64,000 nucleotides of DNA from Albula goreensis. Lineage: Eukaryota > Chordata > Actinopteri > Albuliformes > Albulidae. The notes beneath the pieces are model-generated. The model was not told where the DNA came from. It ran no database searches and worked only from the letters and a program-made list of their open reading frames with translations. The position numbers were made by a program, and so were the translations under genes. Positions 1 through 20,857 of this stretch are shown here, one piece after another (position 1 is the first letter of the stretch; the number at the start of each line of letters is the position of its first letter). Location of the stretch: positions 29,425,906 through 29,489,905 of the forward strand of contig CM040745.1 in NCBI GenBank assembly GCA_022829145.1. The letters run 5' to 3'.

Positions 1-11416
<11,416 letters not shown>

Positions 11417-12362
11417 AAATTATCCTGCTTTGGGACAAGTTTTCTCCCACTGTGACCATTTTAGGACCAAACTGACAAGGCCATCTATGTAGATAAAGAA
11501 ATCTGACCACAATTCACACATCTGGTCCCTGTATGGCAGGAGGGCAAATGCCCATCTTTACATTTCTGTACCAGTGTAGGGTTAATAAAATGGGGTTAGG
11601 ACAGTCATGTGTGACATATGCACACATTGGCACCATACTGTTACTGAGTAGCTCCCAAGCTTACATCGTTACCTCATGGTGTGGCATCAGTAAATCTGTG
11701 TTAATCTTGTTATATAAACTCTTTCCTTGTACATCCTCTGAGCCTACAGTTGTCATATTCATGTAAAAAGAGTCCCTTTTCTAAGACCACTTGATTCCTT
11801 CCTCGATGACAAATGTCTGACTCTACAATAGTGGTACTTGTTCCCTGCTTTCACAGCACCAGTAAACACTGGTGTATGAGAGCCCATTCTTAACACTAGA
11901 AATGTGCTCTTTTCCATTTATGACTACTTCCTGATAGACCAAGAGCCTCTTTCATTCATCAGACATTTACACAAAGACATTCCACTTAAAAGGTTTCCCA
12001 ACAAAACTCACAGTATGTACAACTAAAATGTTCTGCTAGTACTTGAAACAAATTTGACAATTCTTCATTTTGTTGGTGGAGACTAATGTTGGTGAGATGC
12101 ATGAAAATGTTTTGCCACAGGTGTTGGGGATTGAAACTAGTGGTAGTACAAAGTTTTTTCTGTGCCAGGAAAATATGTATGAATTTTCCAAGGACCGTTT
12201 ACAGCATGTAACTGTGGAAAGCATTTGTCTTTCTGACTGTTCCTTGCATTAAACTTACTGTTCACTGACAGATGTCTATTTTGCAGTATTTTCCCCCTTC
12301 ATTACACATTGATATTACACTTTTTTTCCCTCTGTAAAGTCATATTTGAGGATCCATTTAAA
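11417..12362. other. convergent 3' untranslated and intergenic region between gart and n6amt1
   Basis: There is no coding exon here. The stretch should contain the gart 3' UTR at its left end, with any gap between the convergent genes to its right. The nearest plus-strand AATAAA after the gart stop is at 11584-11589. Short reading frames inside it have no recognisable similarity. Confidence 0.6.
11584..11589 (+). promoter_or_regulatory. candidate polyadenylation signal for gart
   Basis: A canonical AATAAA lies 168 bases after the gart stop codon, predicting a short 3' UTR. Actual cleavage cannot be confirmed from sequence. Confidence 0.5.
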
Positions 12363-12368
12363 TTTATT
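12363..12368 (-). promoter_or_regulatory. candidate polyadenylation signal for n6amt1
   Basis: The plus-strand word tttatt reads AATAAA on the minus strand, about 440 bases beyond the n6amt1 stop at 12806-12808. It would leave some 770 bp between the two convergent polyadenylation signals. Confidence 0.4.
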
Positions 12369-12805
12369 TGGTATAAAACAAGCAGACCAACCAGTGATTT
12401 AGCTAATATAAAACAGAAAAATTGTTTGGTTTTTTTCTCATGCAAGGGTATGGATTATGAAAATCCAAAGTCTGGTTCAGTCCTCAGACTGACAAATTGA
12501 AAGCACTGTTCATCTGTCTGTCATTCATGTTCCTTGCAATTCTGACCCATAGCAAATGGACACAGTTGTTATGGTTACAGATTATCAGAACTGCAGTGAC
12601 TAAGAGGATGTTCTGTAGAAGAGCAATTCTGTAGCGAGCCCATTGAGGAAAAGTCTAGGAGATGCTCAGCATCTCCCTCTACAGGTCAAACAGAGTACTC
12701 CAACAGCAGTTTTCAGGGAAAGTCATCCAATACTGAGGCAGAAAAGATCCGGAATTCCCTGTTGCCAGGGGTTTCCCATGAGCATGGACTGCAGAACAGT
12801 GGGGA

Positions 12806-12912
12806 TCACGTTCTGCAGAAGCGCAGTATGGACAAGCTCTCCCTCCCGGCACGTCTGGATAGACACACCTCCCCCTTCAGCCCCGACTGTCCCAGCATGC
12901 CAATGATTTCCT
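12806..12912 (-). CDS. n6amt1: n6amt1 terminal coding exon
   Basis: The exon encodes EEIIGMLGQSGLKGEVCLSR, then RAGRESLSILRFCRT and a TGA at 12806-12808, matching the human LSRQAGQETLSVLKF C-terminus. The acceptor is ctgcag. Confidence 0.95.
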
Positions 12913-15900
12913 CTGCAGAGAGACGGGAATCTCTTAAGCAGTCACATAAAAGGCAGAGAGTAACTGGCAACCATTTTTGTGAATAAACAAAGTATAATGG
13001 TCTCACCTGGGACATTCTCTGCAATGGTCACTAAGTAGAACAGTCCCTGACTGGACAGCAGTTGTGGTACCAGAGGAAAAAACCTGTCCATCACCTCTCG
13101 GCCCCGCCTCCCTCCCGCCCAGGCCGCCTCAATGCCAGAGCTGCCAACCTGGGGACAGAGAAGATTCGTGCTCAACTCAGACATAACTAATTTGTACCAG
13201 AGGAGTTGGAGTTACATTTCACATAAACTTATGATCCAACCAATTAAGTCACTAGTTTTAATATATGTCAGCATCAACAGAGCATTGTTTGAGCACAGCA
13301 GATTTCAGAGCTGGAATGTGAAAATGTTTTACAGATGAATGATATTAAGGAGAACATAATTAAACACTATCAGTGATCAGTGAACTGCCAAGCCAGAGGT
13401 GCACTGATACATTTGGCTTTTTTAAGAGGTTTACCTCCTCTGATGGGGTAACAACATACGGGGGATTGAAGAGCAGTACTTCCACCTTTCCCCACAGTCT
13501 TGGCAGGAGACAGTCCACCTGACACCAAGGGAGCAGGCATAGGAACATCGTGAGGAGAACACGCAATTCAGTCCAATCTGGCCACCCATTTAATGCAGTG
13601 ATTCATGATGACACACTTCACACACACACAAAAAATAAAGACATTATTTTAGGTGTTTATATAACTCATACAATCAATGTACACAGCTCAATATTTTCTT
13701 AGGAAATACAGGTAAATAACTGAAATAACATGGAAATGGAACCTGCAACCTTTGAAGTAGAAGTAAACACACTATATGTGACTGTTAAATAGGGAAGTGA
13801 GCATCACATAACACTTTCGCTGGAGCACCAGCATCATCATGGACAAACACAAGTACAAGCCTACTATACTTAAGAATGCCAAATCACTGCTGAGACACCA
13901 AGCAGCTAATGTAGCCATGCGATAACAGTGAAACTCGATGGAGAGTAAAAAACTATCTCCAATGTGAGAGTGTGTGAAAGAGGCAGAGATAAGGAGGCAA
14001 TGTGCATAAGAGTATATTGGCAGAAAGTACACACCACATATCATGAGACTGAAAGAAAGAGGGAGATAAAGTCCCTTTCTAAAGGGAAGGGACACTCGGA
14101 ACAATGATGGGTAGAAAATTTGGAGAAAAATAAAGATTCCAAGAGAGACTGATAACTCAAAGAACAGCGAGAGAGATTTCACACGCCATTATAATTTGTC
14201 CTGGATAGTGATAGACTGTAATTTGCACTATCTGGCATGTGAAATCAAAATGATATCCAAGACTGGGGAACACCACAGCGCTAAAATGAGGTTGCAAAGT
14301 CCAGGTGAAGATGGCTCATAGAAGTGTTTCCAGTTCCCTTAACTGGATACACAAAAGACTGTGGCCTCTGCTGTGGACAATGAAGGGAATGTGTGTGCAG
14401 AAGGAAAGGTGAACTAAGACACTGAAGTGTGTTATAAATGCCACAGTGCTGTTTCTCTTTCCATACTGCACAGTAAACATTACGTCAAACCTGACAGCTG
14501 AAGGTAGTGCCACTGGCTGTGTGACTTACCTCACCTGAACTCTCAGATCCACATTTAGCATAATGAATTACTTCCACAAACATTAAAGGGAGAATGTAAA
14601 CACAGAATGAACAATAACCCTGTAGATCTTTATGCATGTATCTCAGTTTTCAACTGAATCTAGTTCTAGTTCTAAGTTTAAGTAAATAAAAATATAAATA
14701 AATGGTAATTAAAAATATGAAGCTAGTTGCTCGATGAGAATATTTGATTCATGCAAAGTTTCTACAGAAACTCTCCAATTCCAATTCTCCAATTAATCCA
14801 TAAAGACGTCTATCTCCTATTCCATAATTACGGTAAAGCAGTCTGTGACCTTTGATAATCATCAGTATCAGAAAATAAAGTGGGATGCAAAAGGGCCATG
14901 GACAGGATGAGACAGAGGCCATGGAGAGCTGACCTCAGAGAGGATCCATGTCTGCTTCTCACCAGGTCTGTGATGACAGGCTGCAAACTCAGGTTATTAC
15001 GGTGTGATGTCTCCAGTGTACACCGCGCCGCTGCTGGGTTTATATCCGTACAGCTGTGGGAGACAGAGCACACGGGACACTGTAACACACAAAACTGACA
15101 GAGGCAGACAAGCACATTTAGAGGTAGCAGTTCCAGAAAAGGCCCCAATACTCCTCCATTACAGTACTCACACACACATATAGCCTAACCTCCTCCATTT
15201 CAGTACAGACAGTACAGACAAACAGCCTCACCTACTCCATTTCAGTACAGACAGACAGCCTCCATTTCAGTACAGACAGACAGCCTCACCTCCTCCATTT
15301 CAGTATGGACAAACAGCCTCACCTCCTCCATTTCAGTACAGACAAACAGCCTCACCTCCTCCATTTCAGTACAGACAGACAGCCTTACCTCCTCCATTTC
15401 AGTACAGACAGACAGCCTCACCTCCTCCATTTCAGTATGGACAAACAGCCTCACCTCCTCCATTTCAGTATGGACAAACAGCCTCACCTACTCCATTTCA
15501 GTACAGACAGACAGCCTCACCTACTCCATTTCAGTATGGGACCTCCTCCATTTCAAACAATTCCATTTCAGTACAGACAAACAGCCTCACCTCCTCCATT
15601 TCAGTACAGACAAACAGCCTTACCTCCTCCATTTCAGTACAGACAAACAGCCTTACCTCCTCCATTTCAGTACAGACAAACAGCCTTACCTCCTCCATTT
15701 CAGTACAGACAAACAGCCTTACCTCCTCCATTTCAGTATGGACAAACAGCCTCACCTCCTCCATTTCAGTACAGACAAACAGCCTTACCTCCTCCATTTC
15801 AGTATGGACAAACAGCCTCACCTCCTCCATTTCAGTACAGACAAACAGCCTTACCTCCTCCATTTCAGTACAGACAGACAGCCTTACCTCCTCCATTTCA

Positions 15901-17748
15901 GTATGGACAAACAGCCTCACCTCCTCCATTTCAGTACAGACAAACAGCCTTACCTCCTCCATTTCAGTATGGACAAACAACCTCACCTCCTCCATTTCAG
16001 TACACACACATAGCTTCACCTTCCTTTTAGTACTCACAGATAAAGAGCTCCAGGCCCAATGATTGAAGCTAGGAAGGCAGAAACAACACCTGATCCACTG
16101 CCCACCTCAACACAAACGCATGGCCTGCAAGGAAGAGGGCGGCAAGTAGTTCCAGGCATACGCTATCAACTCCTCACATTAAATAGCACTTCCTTTGAAT
16201 AACTGTAGAGAATTACACAGGAAAATAGGAATTCATTCTGTGTCTATACAGCTCTTGCATGATAAGACATCATAAGGTTGTGAGCTCCATCTTCATTTGA
16301 ATCATGCCTAAGACATCAAAATCTGTATGCATGTCTTCACCTACAGATGGCCTGTATCAAAAGGCCCGGTGTTGAACTGGTCTCACTTTCAGCATTGCTT
16401 CACACCACAAGCTTTGTGACAGGCTACTATACTATGATACCAGGACTAACGACTGTGGCCTATTGTTATACTCAACATTCTGGCATGATTTTCTCTGCTC
16501 TTAATTCTAATGATCTATGAATGACCACTCACTTCATCTTCTGCAGCCTATCAGCATCCTGCTCCAGAGCATCCATCAACAGGAAGGAATCTTCAGCAGG
16601 CTCGTACACCTCAGCGAAGGGACCATACCCTGCATGTGAGTACAGAGGAGTGGGGATCATCACGGTTGACGAATAGTTAGCCTGGAACGAGATGGTCAGA
16701 AGGAGCAGGCCTGCAAGGGTTCAGTCTCCATTCAGAACTCCTAAAATGGAAGTGATGAAAATTTAAGACTGCACAGACAAATATGACACTACCACAGATA
16801 CAGAACAAGAAGTTTGCAGTGGGCACTTGTTACCTTATATGGCTCTTGACAGGATAGTGTCAAACTGTTCGTGGGATTCTGTTTTGGTCAAAGCGAAAGT
16901 AAATTAAAAGGAGGTACTCAACATACATGATTGTCAAAATCAGAAAGGCCAACTGATAAGTTCTCTGCCCTGCATTGAGTAAAACAGAATGTGTTTCCGT
17001 AATCTTTTATTTGTCTTTCAGACGATGGTTTCAATCACGCACAGCACCCCAATCAAAAAACTAAAAAAAAGCGTGGGTGGTCCCACATCAGACGAAATTA
17101 GCCACAGCGTTCTACTGTTTTGGACTTTCTGAACGAACCGCCGTCAAAACCAGCTCTTAAAAACGCCACTGATTAACTAGCTAGCTGGTCTAGAACGTCT
17201 AGCATAACACGCAAAGAAAACTGTTTATAGTCATTTCGCACGTTGTGGGTGTTAGCTGTGAGCTTTTTTATTCATTATAAACTACAAAGACGCCTTTTTC
17301 GCGAGCTGAATCAGTTCAAACCCAGTTCTTAAAAACAAAAAATGCGGTAGCTAGACGTGTTCTAATGATTCTGAATGGCGTGAGACAAGGGAATCGGACA
17401 GTAGGGTCAAAATTTACAAGTTGCAGTGTCTTAATGAAGTCCATAAACGTCTCACAGCCACAGTAACTTATAAATTAGTAGACACGTCTCCGATGTAATT
17501 AGCTACCCACAAGCCTTGGCAATACGGGTTGCCTATGTTTTACAGAAAGCTATAGTGCATATCATCTACCACATACACTTCTTGGAAAATGATGAACAAG
17601 TCAACCATGCGAATAAGTAATTACTGCATGTTGTTGCCAAGTAATATGGATAGCTAGCTACATAGTACGAACCGGCTAGCCAGCTATACTTAGCAATCAA
17701 CAGCGAGATAATTCTACGTGTTCACTATTGAATGGTCCTAACCTCCAT
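12806..17748 (-). CDS. n6amt1: n6amt1 (hemk2), SAM-dependent glutamine/lysine methyltransferase, seven coding exons
   Basis: HEMK2 is known to act with TRMT112 to methylate the Gln of the eRF1 GGQ motif, and a histone H4 lysine activity (KMT9) has also been described. Coding exons in transcription order are 17743-17748, 16533-16681, 16038-16124, 14963-15053, 13435-13518, 13007-13148 and 12806-12912. They total 666 bases, or 221 residues plus stop, against about 214 in human. The Rossmann SAM-binding word EVGSGSG is at residues 58-64 and the catalytic NPPY at 129-132. YEPAEDSFLL, CTDINP and IEAAWAGGR are also diagnostic. All introns obey GT-AG and all phases agree. The gene lies tail to tail with gart. 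The two-codon first exon is inferred; translation could instead start at the internal Met ten residues into the predicted protein. Confidence 0.94.
13007..13148 (-). CDS. n6amt1: n6amt1 exon, C-terminal half of fold
   Basis: The exon encodes VGSSGIEAAWAGGRRGREVM, then DRFFPLVPQLLSSQGLFYLV and TIAENVP. The IEAAWAGG-GREVMDRFFPLVP run is nearly identical to the recalled human protein. The acceptor is ccccag and the donor gtgaga. Confidence 0.97.
13435..13518 (-). CDS. n6amt1: n6amt1 exon, catalytic NPPY motif
   Basis: These 28 codons read VDCLLPRLWGKVEVLLFNPP, then YVVTPSEE. NPPY is the glutamine/adenine amino-methyltransferase signature. The acceptor is tgtcag and the donor gtaaac. Confidence 0.96.
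13519..14962 (-). other. n6amt1 intron without recognised elements
   Basis: A 1.4-kb intron between the CTDINP and NPPY exons. I see no exon, repeat array or RNA gene in it. A 136-codon minus-strand frame at 13772-14182 has no recognisable similarity. Confidence 0.6.
14963..15053 (-). CDS. n6amt1: n6amt1 exon, methyltransferase core
   Basis: The exon reads CTDINPAAARCTLETSHRNN, then LSLQPVITDL. The CTDINP word (acidic end of strand beta 2, SAM ribose contact) matches human HEMK2. The acceptor is ccacag and the donor gtgaga. Confidence 0.95.
15190..16020 (-). repeat. 33-bp minisatellite in n6amt1 intron
   Basis: About 24 tandem units of 33 bp contain, on the plus strand, tcctccatttcagta, then c-aga or tgg-a, then caaacagcct(c/t)acc. 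Two main unit types are interspersed, differing at ac/tgg and c/t. Three partial or fused units disturb the register near 15200, 15255 and 15540-15565. Because 33 is a multiple of three, both strands stay open as repetitive 11-residue frames, which are not genes. On the n6amt1 strand each unit reads gaggag|gtgagg or gaggag|gtaagg, a good 5' splice-site match. Confidence 0.95.
16038..16124 (-). CDS. n6amt1: n6amt1 exon, SAM-binding motif I
   Basis: The exon encodes PCVCVEVGSGSGVVSAFLAS, then IIGPGALYL. EVGSGSG is the glycine-rich SAM-binding loop. The acceptor is ttgcag and the donor gtgagt. The 33-bp repeat array begins roughly 20 bases beyond the donor. Confidence 0.95.
16533..16681 (-). CDS. 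n6amt1: n6amt1 exon, N-terminal segment
   Basis: The exon encodes MIPTPLYSHAGYGPFAEVYE, then PAEDSFLLMDALEQDADRLQ and KMK, matching the HEMK2 N-terminus (YEPAED-FLL-DAL). The donor is gtgagt and the exon leaves in phase 2. Confidence 0.94.
16682..17742 (-). other. n6amt1 first intron
   Basis: An intron of about 1.06 kb between the proposed Met-Glu exon and the MIPTPLYS exon. It has scattered CG dinucleotides but no recognised exon or repeat. Confidence 0.5.
17743..17748 (-). CDS. n6amt1: n6amt1 putative first coding exon (Met-Glu)
   Basis: On the minus strand ATGGAG is followed by the donor gttagg. Joined to the acceptor ttccag at 16682-16687 it gives MEANYSSTVMIPTPLYSHAG in one frame. The donor is imperfect and the coding part tiny, so this start is less certain than the rest of the gene. 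Confidence 0.55.
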
Positions 17749-17930
17749 ACTGCAGTGACATAAGAGCTATTCTTTAAAACGAAAACATACAGAACCGTGG
17801 TATTACCACTGTTGAAACATGATGAGCAGCAGCAGAATGAACGCACGTGAAGAAAAAGCGTGTAGCTTCCGGATCTGGTTTTACCAACTGCACTATGGTA
17901 GTTGTAGTTTATTATCTTGCCGTAAACGTT
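17749..17930 (-). promoter_or_regulatory. putative TATA-less n6amt1 promoter / 5' UTR
   Basis: Upstream of the proposed n6amt1 start lie an E-box CACGTG (17844-17849) and an ETS/GABP core CCGGAAG on the minus strand (17866-17872). An ACTACAACTACCA word (minus strand, about 17897-17909) resembles the ZNF143/SBS element. These motif types are common in housekeeping, often bidirectional, promoters. No TATA box or CpG island is evident, and the start site is not known. Confidence 0.45.
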
Positions 17931-20030
17931 GCACATTCTGCAAAATGTCTGAAAAACTGACTGAACTGCTAAAGAACTGCAAAATGTCAGCTTCTAACGT
18001 TTTCCTAATATCTTAGCGCGCCAATTGATGCGCAAATGCATTCATTGTTTATAACATTTTGTGGGATCTGTCTTTTGAAGATCAACAGCATCAGTAATCC
18101 TCTTGTAATGTATGCTGGAAAACAAATATTGCTTCAGTGCTTTTAAAAAGTCTCACGTTTTATGTACTCCTACACTTGTGCATTGTTATAACTGTGAATC
18201 TTCAGTGGTGTCTGTGTATTTTATTGCTTGACTTTCTACACATGAGGTGGGAGCTTCAGTCGCTTAAGGATGGCCAATGTCTGAAACACCAGAATGAGTC
18301 TTAGCAGCAGATGACCATGTGCTTGAATTCAGGTTTTCATTGTATTGTTTTGATCAAATGTATGAGTCTAATGCATTTCATTGACAATACATTAAAGAAT
18401 AGAATTATGTTTTACTAAAGGGCACCATCACCCCCAACTCTTCCATCCCTGCCTTCTCCCTCTAATTCCTCTTAGCTGGCCTTTTTTTAGGATAACCCTG
18501 GCAGCAACAGATGGAGCTAGTAATAACTCAGTATTACTCATTAACAGTTTTATTCATTAAAAGCCCTGTTCCTCCAGAATTATAGACACGAGAGGGACCC
18601 ATAAAGACATAACTGTAAAAACATTTAAAGTTTGTGAGCTCCAAGCGATGAGGCAAACAAGCTTGTTTTTAATTTAGACATTGTGCAAGTCTCGGAGAGG
18701 GCTCGGGTTTATTGGGCCACACACACTGAGTCACGATCCAGCACTGGACGTGGGCCGCTGGGTGTCGCTGTGCCTTCGCTCTGCCTTCCCTCTGCTGGGT
18801 TTTCAAACAGGTTTATTGTTCAGGTAGAGATCTGTACTATATCAGAGAATTTGCTGTACTCCTATATAATTGGTGTTATGCCATTGCTATTCCAGGGTAA
18901 GTGAGATGAGGACAACTCGAAACCAGTGACTGCATTGACTGCAAGGAGATGAGTGCGTGGTGGCAGATAGCTAAGGGAAAAGCATAATTTGGTGATTTTA
19001 ACCCTTGCGTTCTGTTGAAATTGGCTTTGCTTCCTCATTGGTTGGGGTCCCACTGACCCAAGTGCTGTGCATAATACTTCAAAGTTAGAGATCAACCAAT
19101 TTTATTTCTTCTCAGGTCTCATTTACTTCTTCTGACCTCATTAAAACCCAACTGACAGACCATTTTTGAAGTCTTAGCTTCCCCTTATGCCACAAAATGG
19201 GCCTTCACCCAAAATGGGTCTGTGAGACCCCAAACAGAGCCAGCAAGAGTTTTTCCTGTGGAGGACCTCTGCAGCATGCCACCAACTCAAAATCTTGTTT
19301 AAAAGCAGTTCTCATGAAGTGAGGAAAAGTCATGAAGTATGAAGCTGATAAAACAATGTTCAGTATGTGTTTTGAGCTGTTAAAAGAGACTCTGGAGTCT
19401 CACAGACCCCAAACAGAAGATGAGGTTTAATGAGAATGATGAGGGTATCTGCGCTAAATCCCACCACAATAATGGTGGAGGGTGTCTGTTAAGCTTTTAT
19501 CTTGTGCTGGGAGAGAGAGCCTTCATGAAGGTGAACACACTGGGGACTGAATTTCACTTATTATGGGCTCACTGTGGCCAGCATTAGTATTATCCTGTTT
19601 AGAGATGGAGCCAGACTTGCTCACTTAGTTTCAGTTTTAAGGTAATAGTTAAGTGATTAATTAGTAATTTGATCATAAAAAGACATATGAATAAAATTAT
19701 TTATAGGAAAAAAAAGAAAATGATTAAATTAAAAACAATTATACACTAGGACTTGAAGCACAGGTCATGCTCAGAACACTGGCTTCAAAGATAGAAAGTC
19801 TTATTGGTGTGTCACTGAGAACAGTCCAGTGAGGAATGGCCTTACTTGGCTTACGTTGCAGGATAAAGTGAGGACTAGTATCCAGTTCATTCTGGCCTGG
19901 TTCAATCTCTACAATTGAAAAGGAGTATATGAGTGTGAGTGTGTGTGTGTGTGTGTTAGTCAATGGGTTTGGTACTCAGTGTTACTTTGAAAAAGTTAGA
20001 ACCCACAGGTTCTGCTTACAGGGTTGGAGC
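17931..20030. other. intergenic, no gene recognised
   Basis: Unique-looking sequence with only short reading frames, none similar to a family I know. A 10-base word, gcaaaatgtc, is duplicated near 17939 and 17978. Confidence 0.55.
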
Positions 20031-20034
20031 TTGG

Positions 20035-20275
20035 TGGTAGTTTAGTAAATTTAGGCCCCTTAGTCTGTTCTTACATCTCCTAGAACTAATTTGATAAGAT
20101 CAGATCTGACAGACTATGGTCATGGGATTTAAACCCAACGTTAATTTGATAGGATCAGATCCCACAGGGTCTGGTCATGGGTTTTGGGAGCTGCGTTAGT
20201 TTGATAAGGTCAGATCCCACAGGCTGTGATTATGGGGTGCAGCTCAGTGCTAGTTTGATAAGGTCAGATCCCCAG
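20035..20275 (+). repeat. 55-bp degenerate minisatellite
   Basis: Copies of tagtttgata(a/g)g(g/a)tcagatc start at 20087, 20142, 20197 and 20251, a spacing of 54-55 bases. A weaker copy lies upstream around 20035. Units also share cacagg-tctggtcatggg. Confidence 0.85.
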
Positions 20276-20775
20276 TAAGCATGCATGCTGAGACAAAGAG
20301 CCATGGTGTGCCAGGTAGGCCCGTCCGCTGAGAGACACAACACAAAACAGCTGTTGGTCCTGGCACACGGTGTAAGCTGTGGCACCTCTTCAAGCACTAT
20401 AGCTTTAAGTGGGCAGCTGAAAAGCCCGTGGCGGATCCCATTATATTTTTACAGCTGAAAGTTCTTGGCCTGTTTTAATCCGGGGGCCCGCACCTGCCTA
20501 GGCTTCTATGTGTGTGTGTGTGTTTCAGTGGTACCAGATGCATGTGATTGTACTTCCCCAAAATCTACCTAAAAATCCATTATCTTCAATTTACTGTCAC
20601 ACAAATTTATGTGACATTTTGCCCATACCTCATTTTGAATTCCCCAAACTAACGTGGAATGCAATAAAAATATTTTACTCTGAATTTACTCTGAAATTCC
20701 CCAGAAATTTTAAAAACAACTTATATTTGTGTTGGTATGAATGTCAGAGAGAGTGTGAGTGGTATGCACTTTAGG

Positions 20776-20777
<2 letters not shown>
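20276..20777. other. intergenic, no gene recognised
   Basis: No coding exon is seen. The part near 20330-20500 has balanced composition and words such as cagctgttgg and cttcaagcac that could belong to a non-coding element, but nothing is diagnostic. Confidence 0.4.

Positions 20778-20855
<78 letters not shown>
20778..20855 (+). repeat. (GT)n microsatellite
   Basis: A pure GT tract of about 78 bases. Confidence 0.97.

Positions 20856-20857
<2 letters not shown>

Noticed and set aside
13772-14182. 136-codon minus-strand frame rich in Leu, Phe and Ser
   Set aside because: It lies wholly inside an n6amt1 intron, has no known domain, and the flanking splice sites already join the adjacent exons in phase.
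15305-16037. Long open frames (241 aa plus, 168 aa minus) with perfect 11-residue repeats
   Set aside because: They arise because the 33-bp minisatellite unit is a multiple of three. The array lies in an n6amt1 intron, both strands are open, and no initiation context or domain is present.
17819-18016. Short plus-strand frame (65 codons) diverging from the n6amt1 promoter
   Set aside because: No similarity to known proteins, a duplicated low-information segment at its end, and no splice support. It is more likely promoter or 5' UTR sequence.
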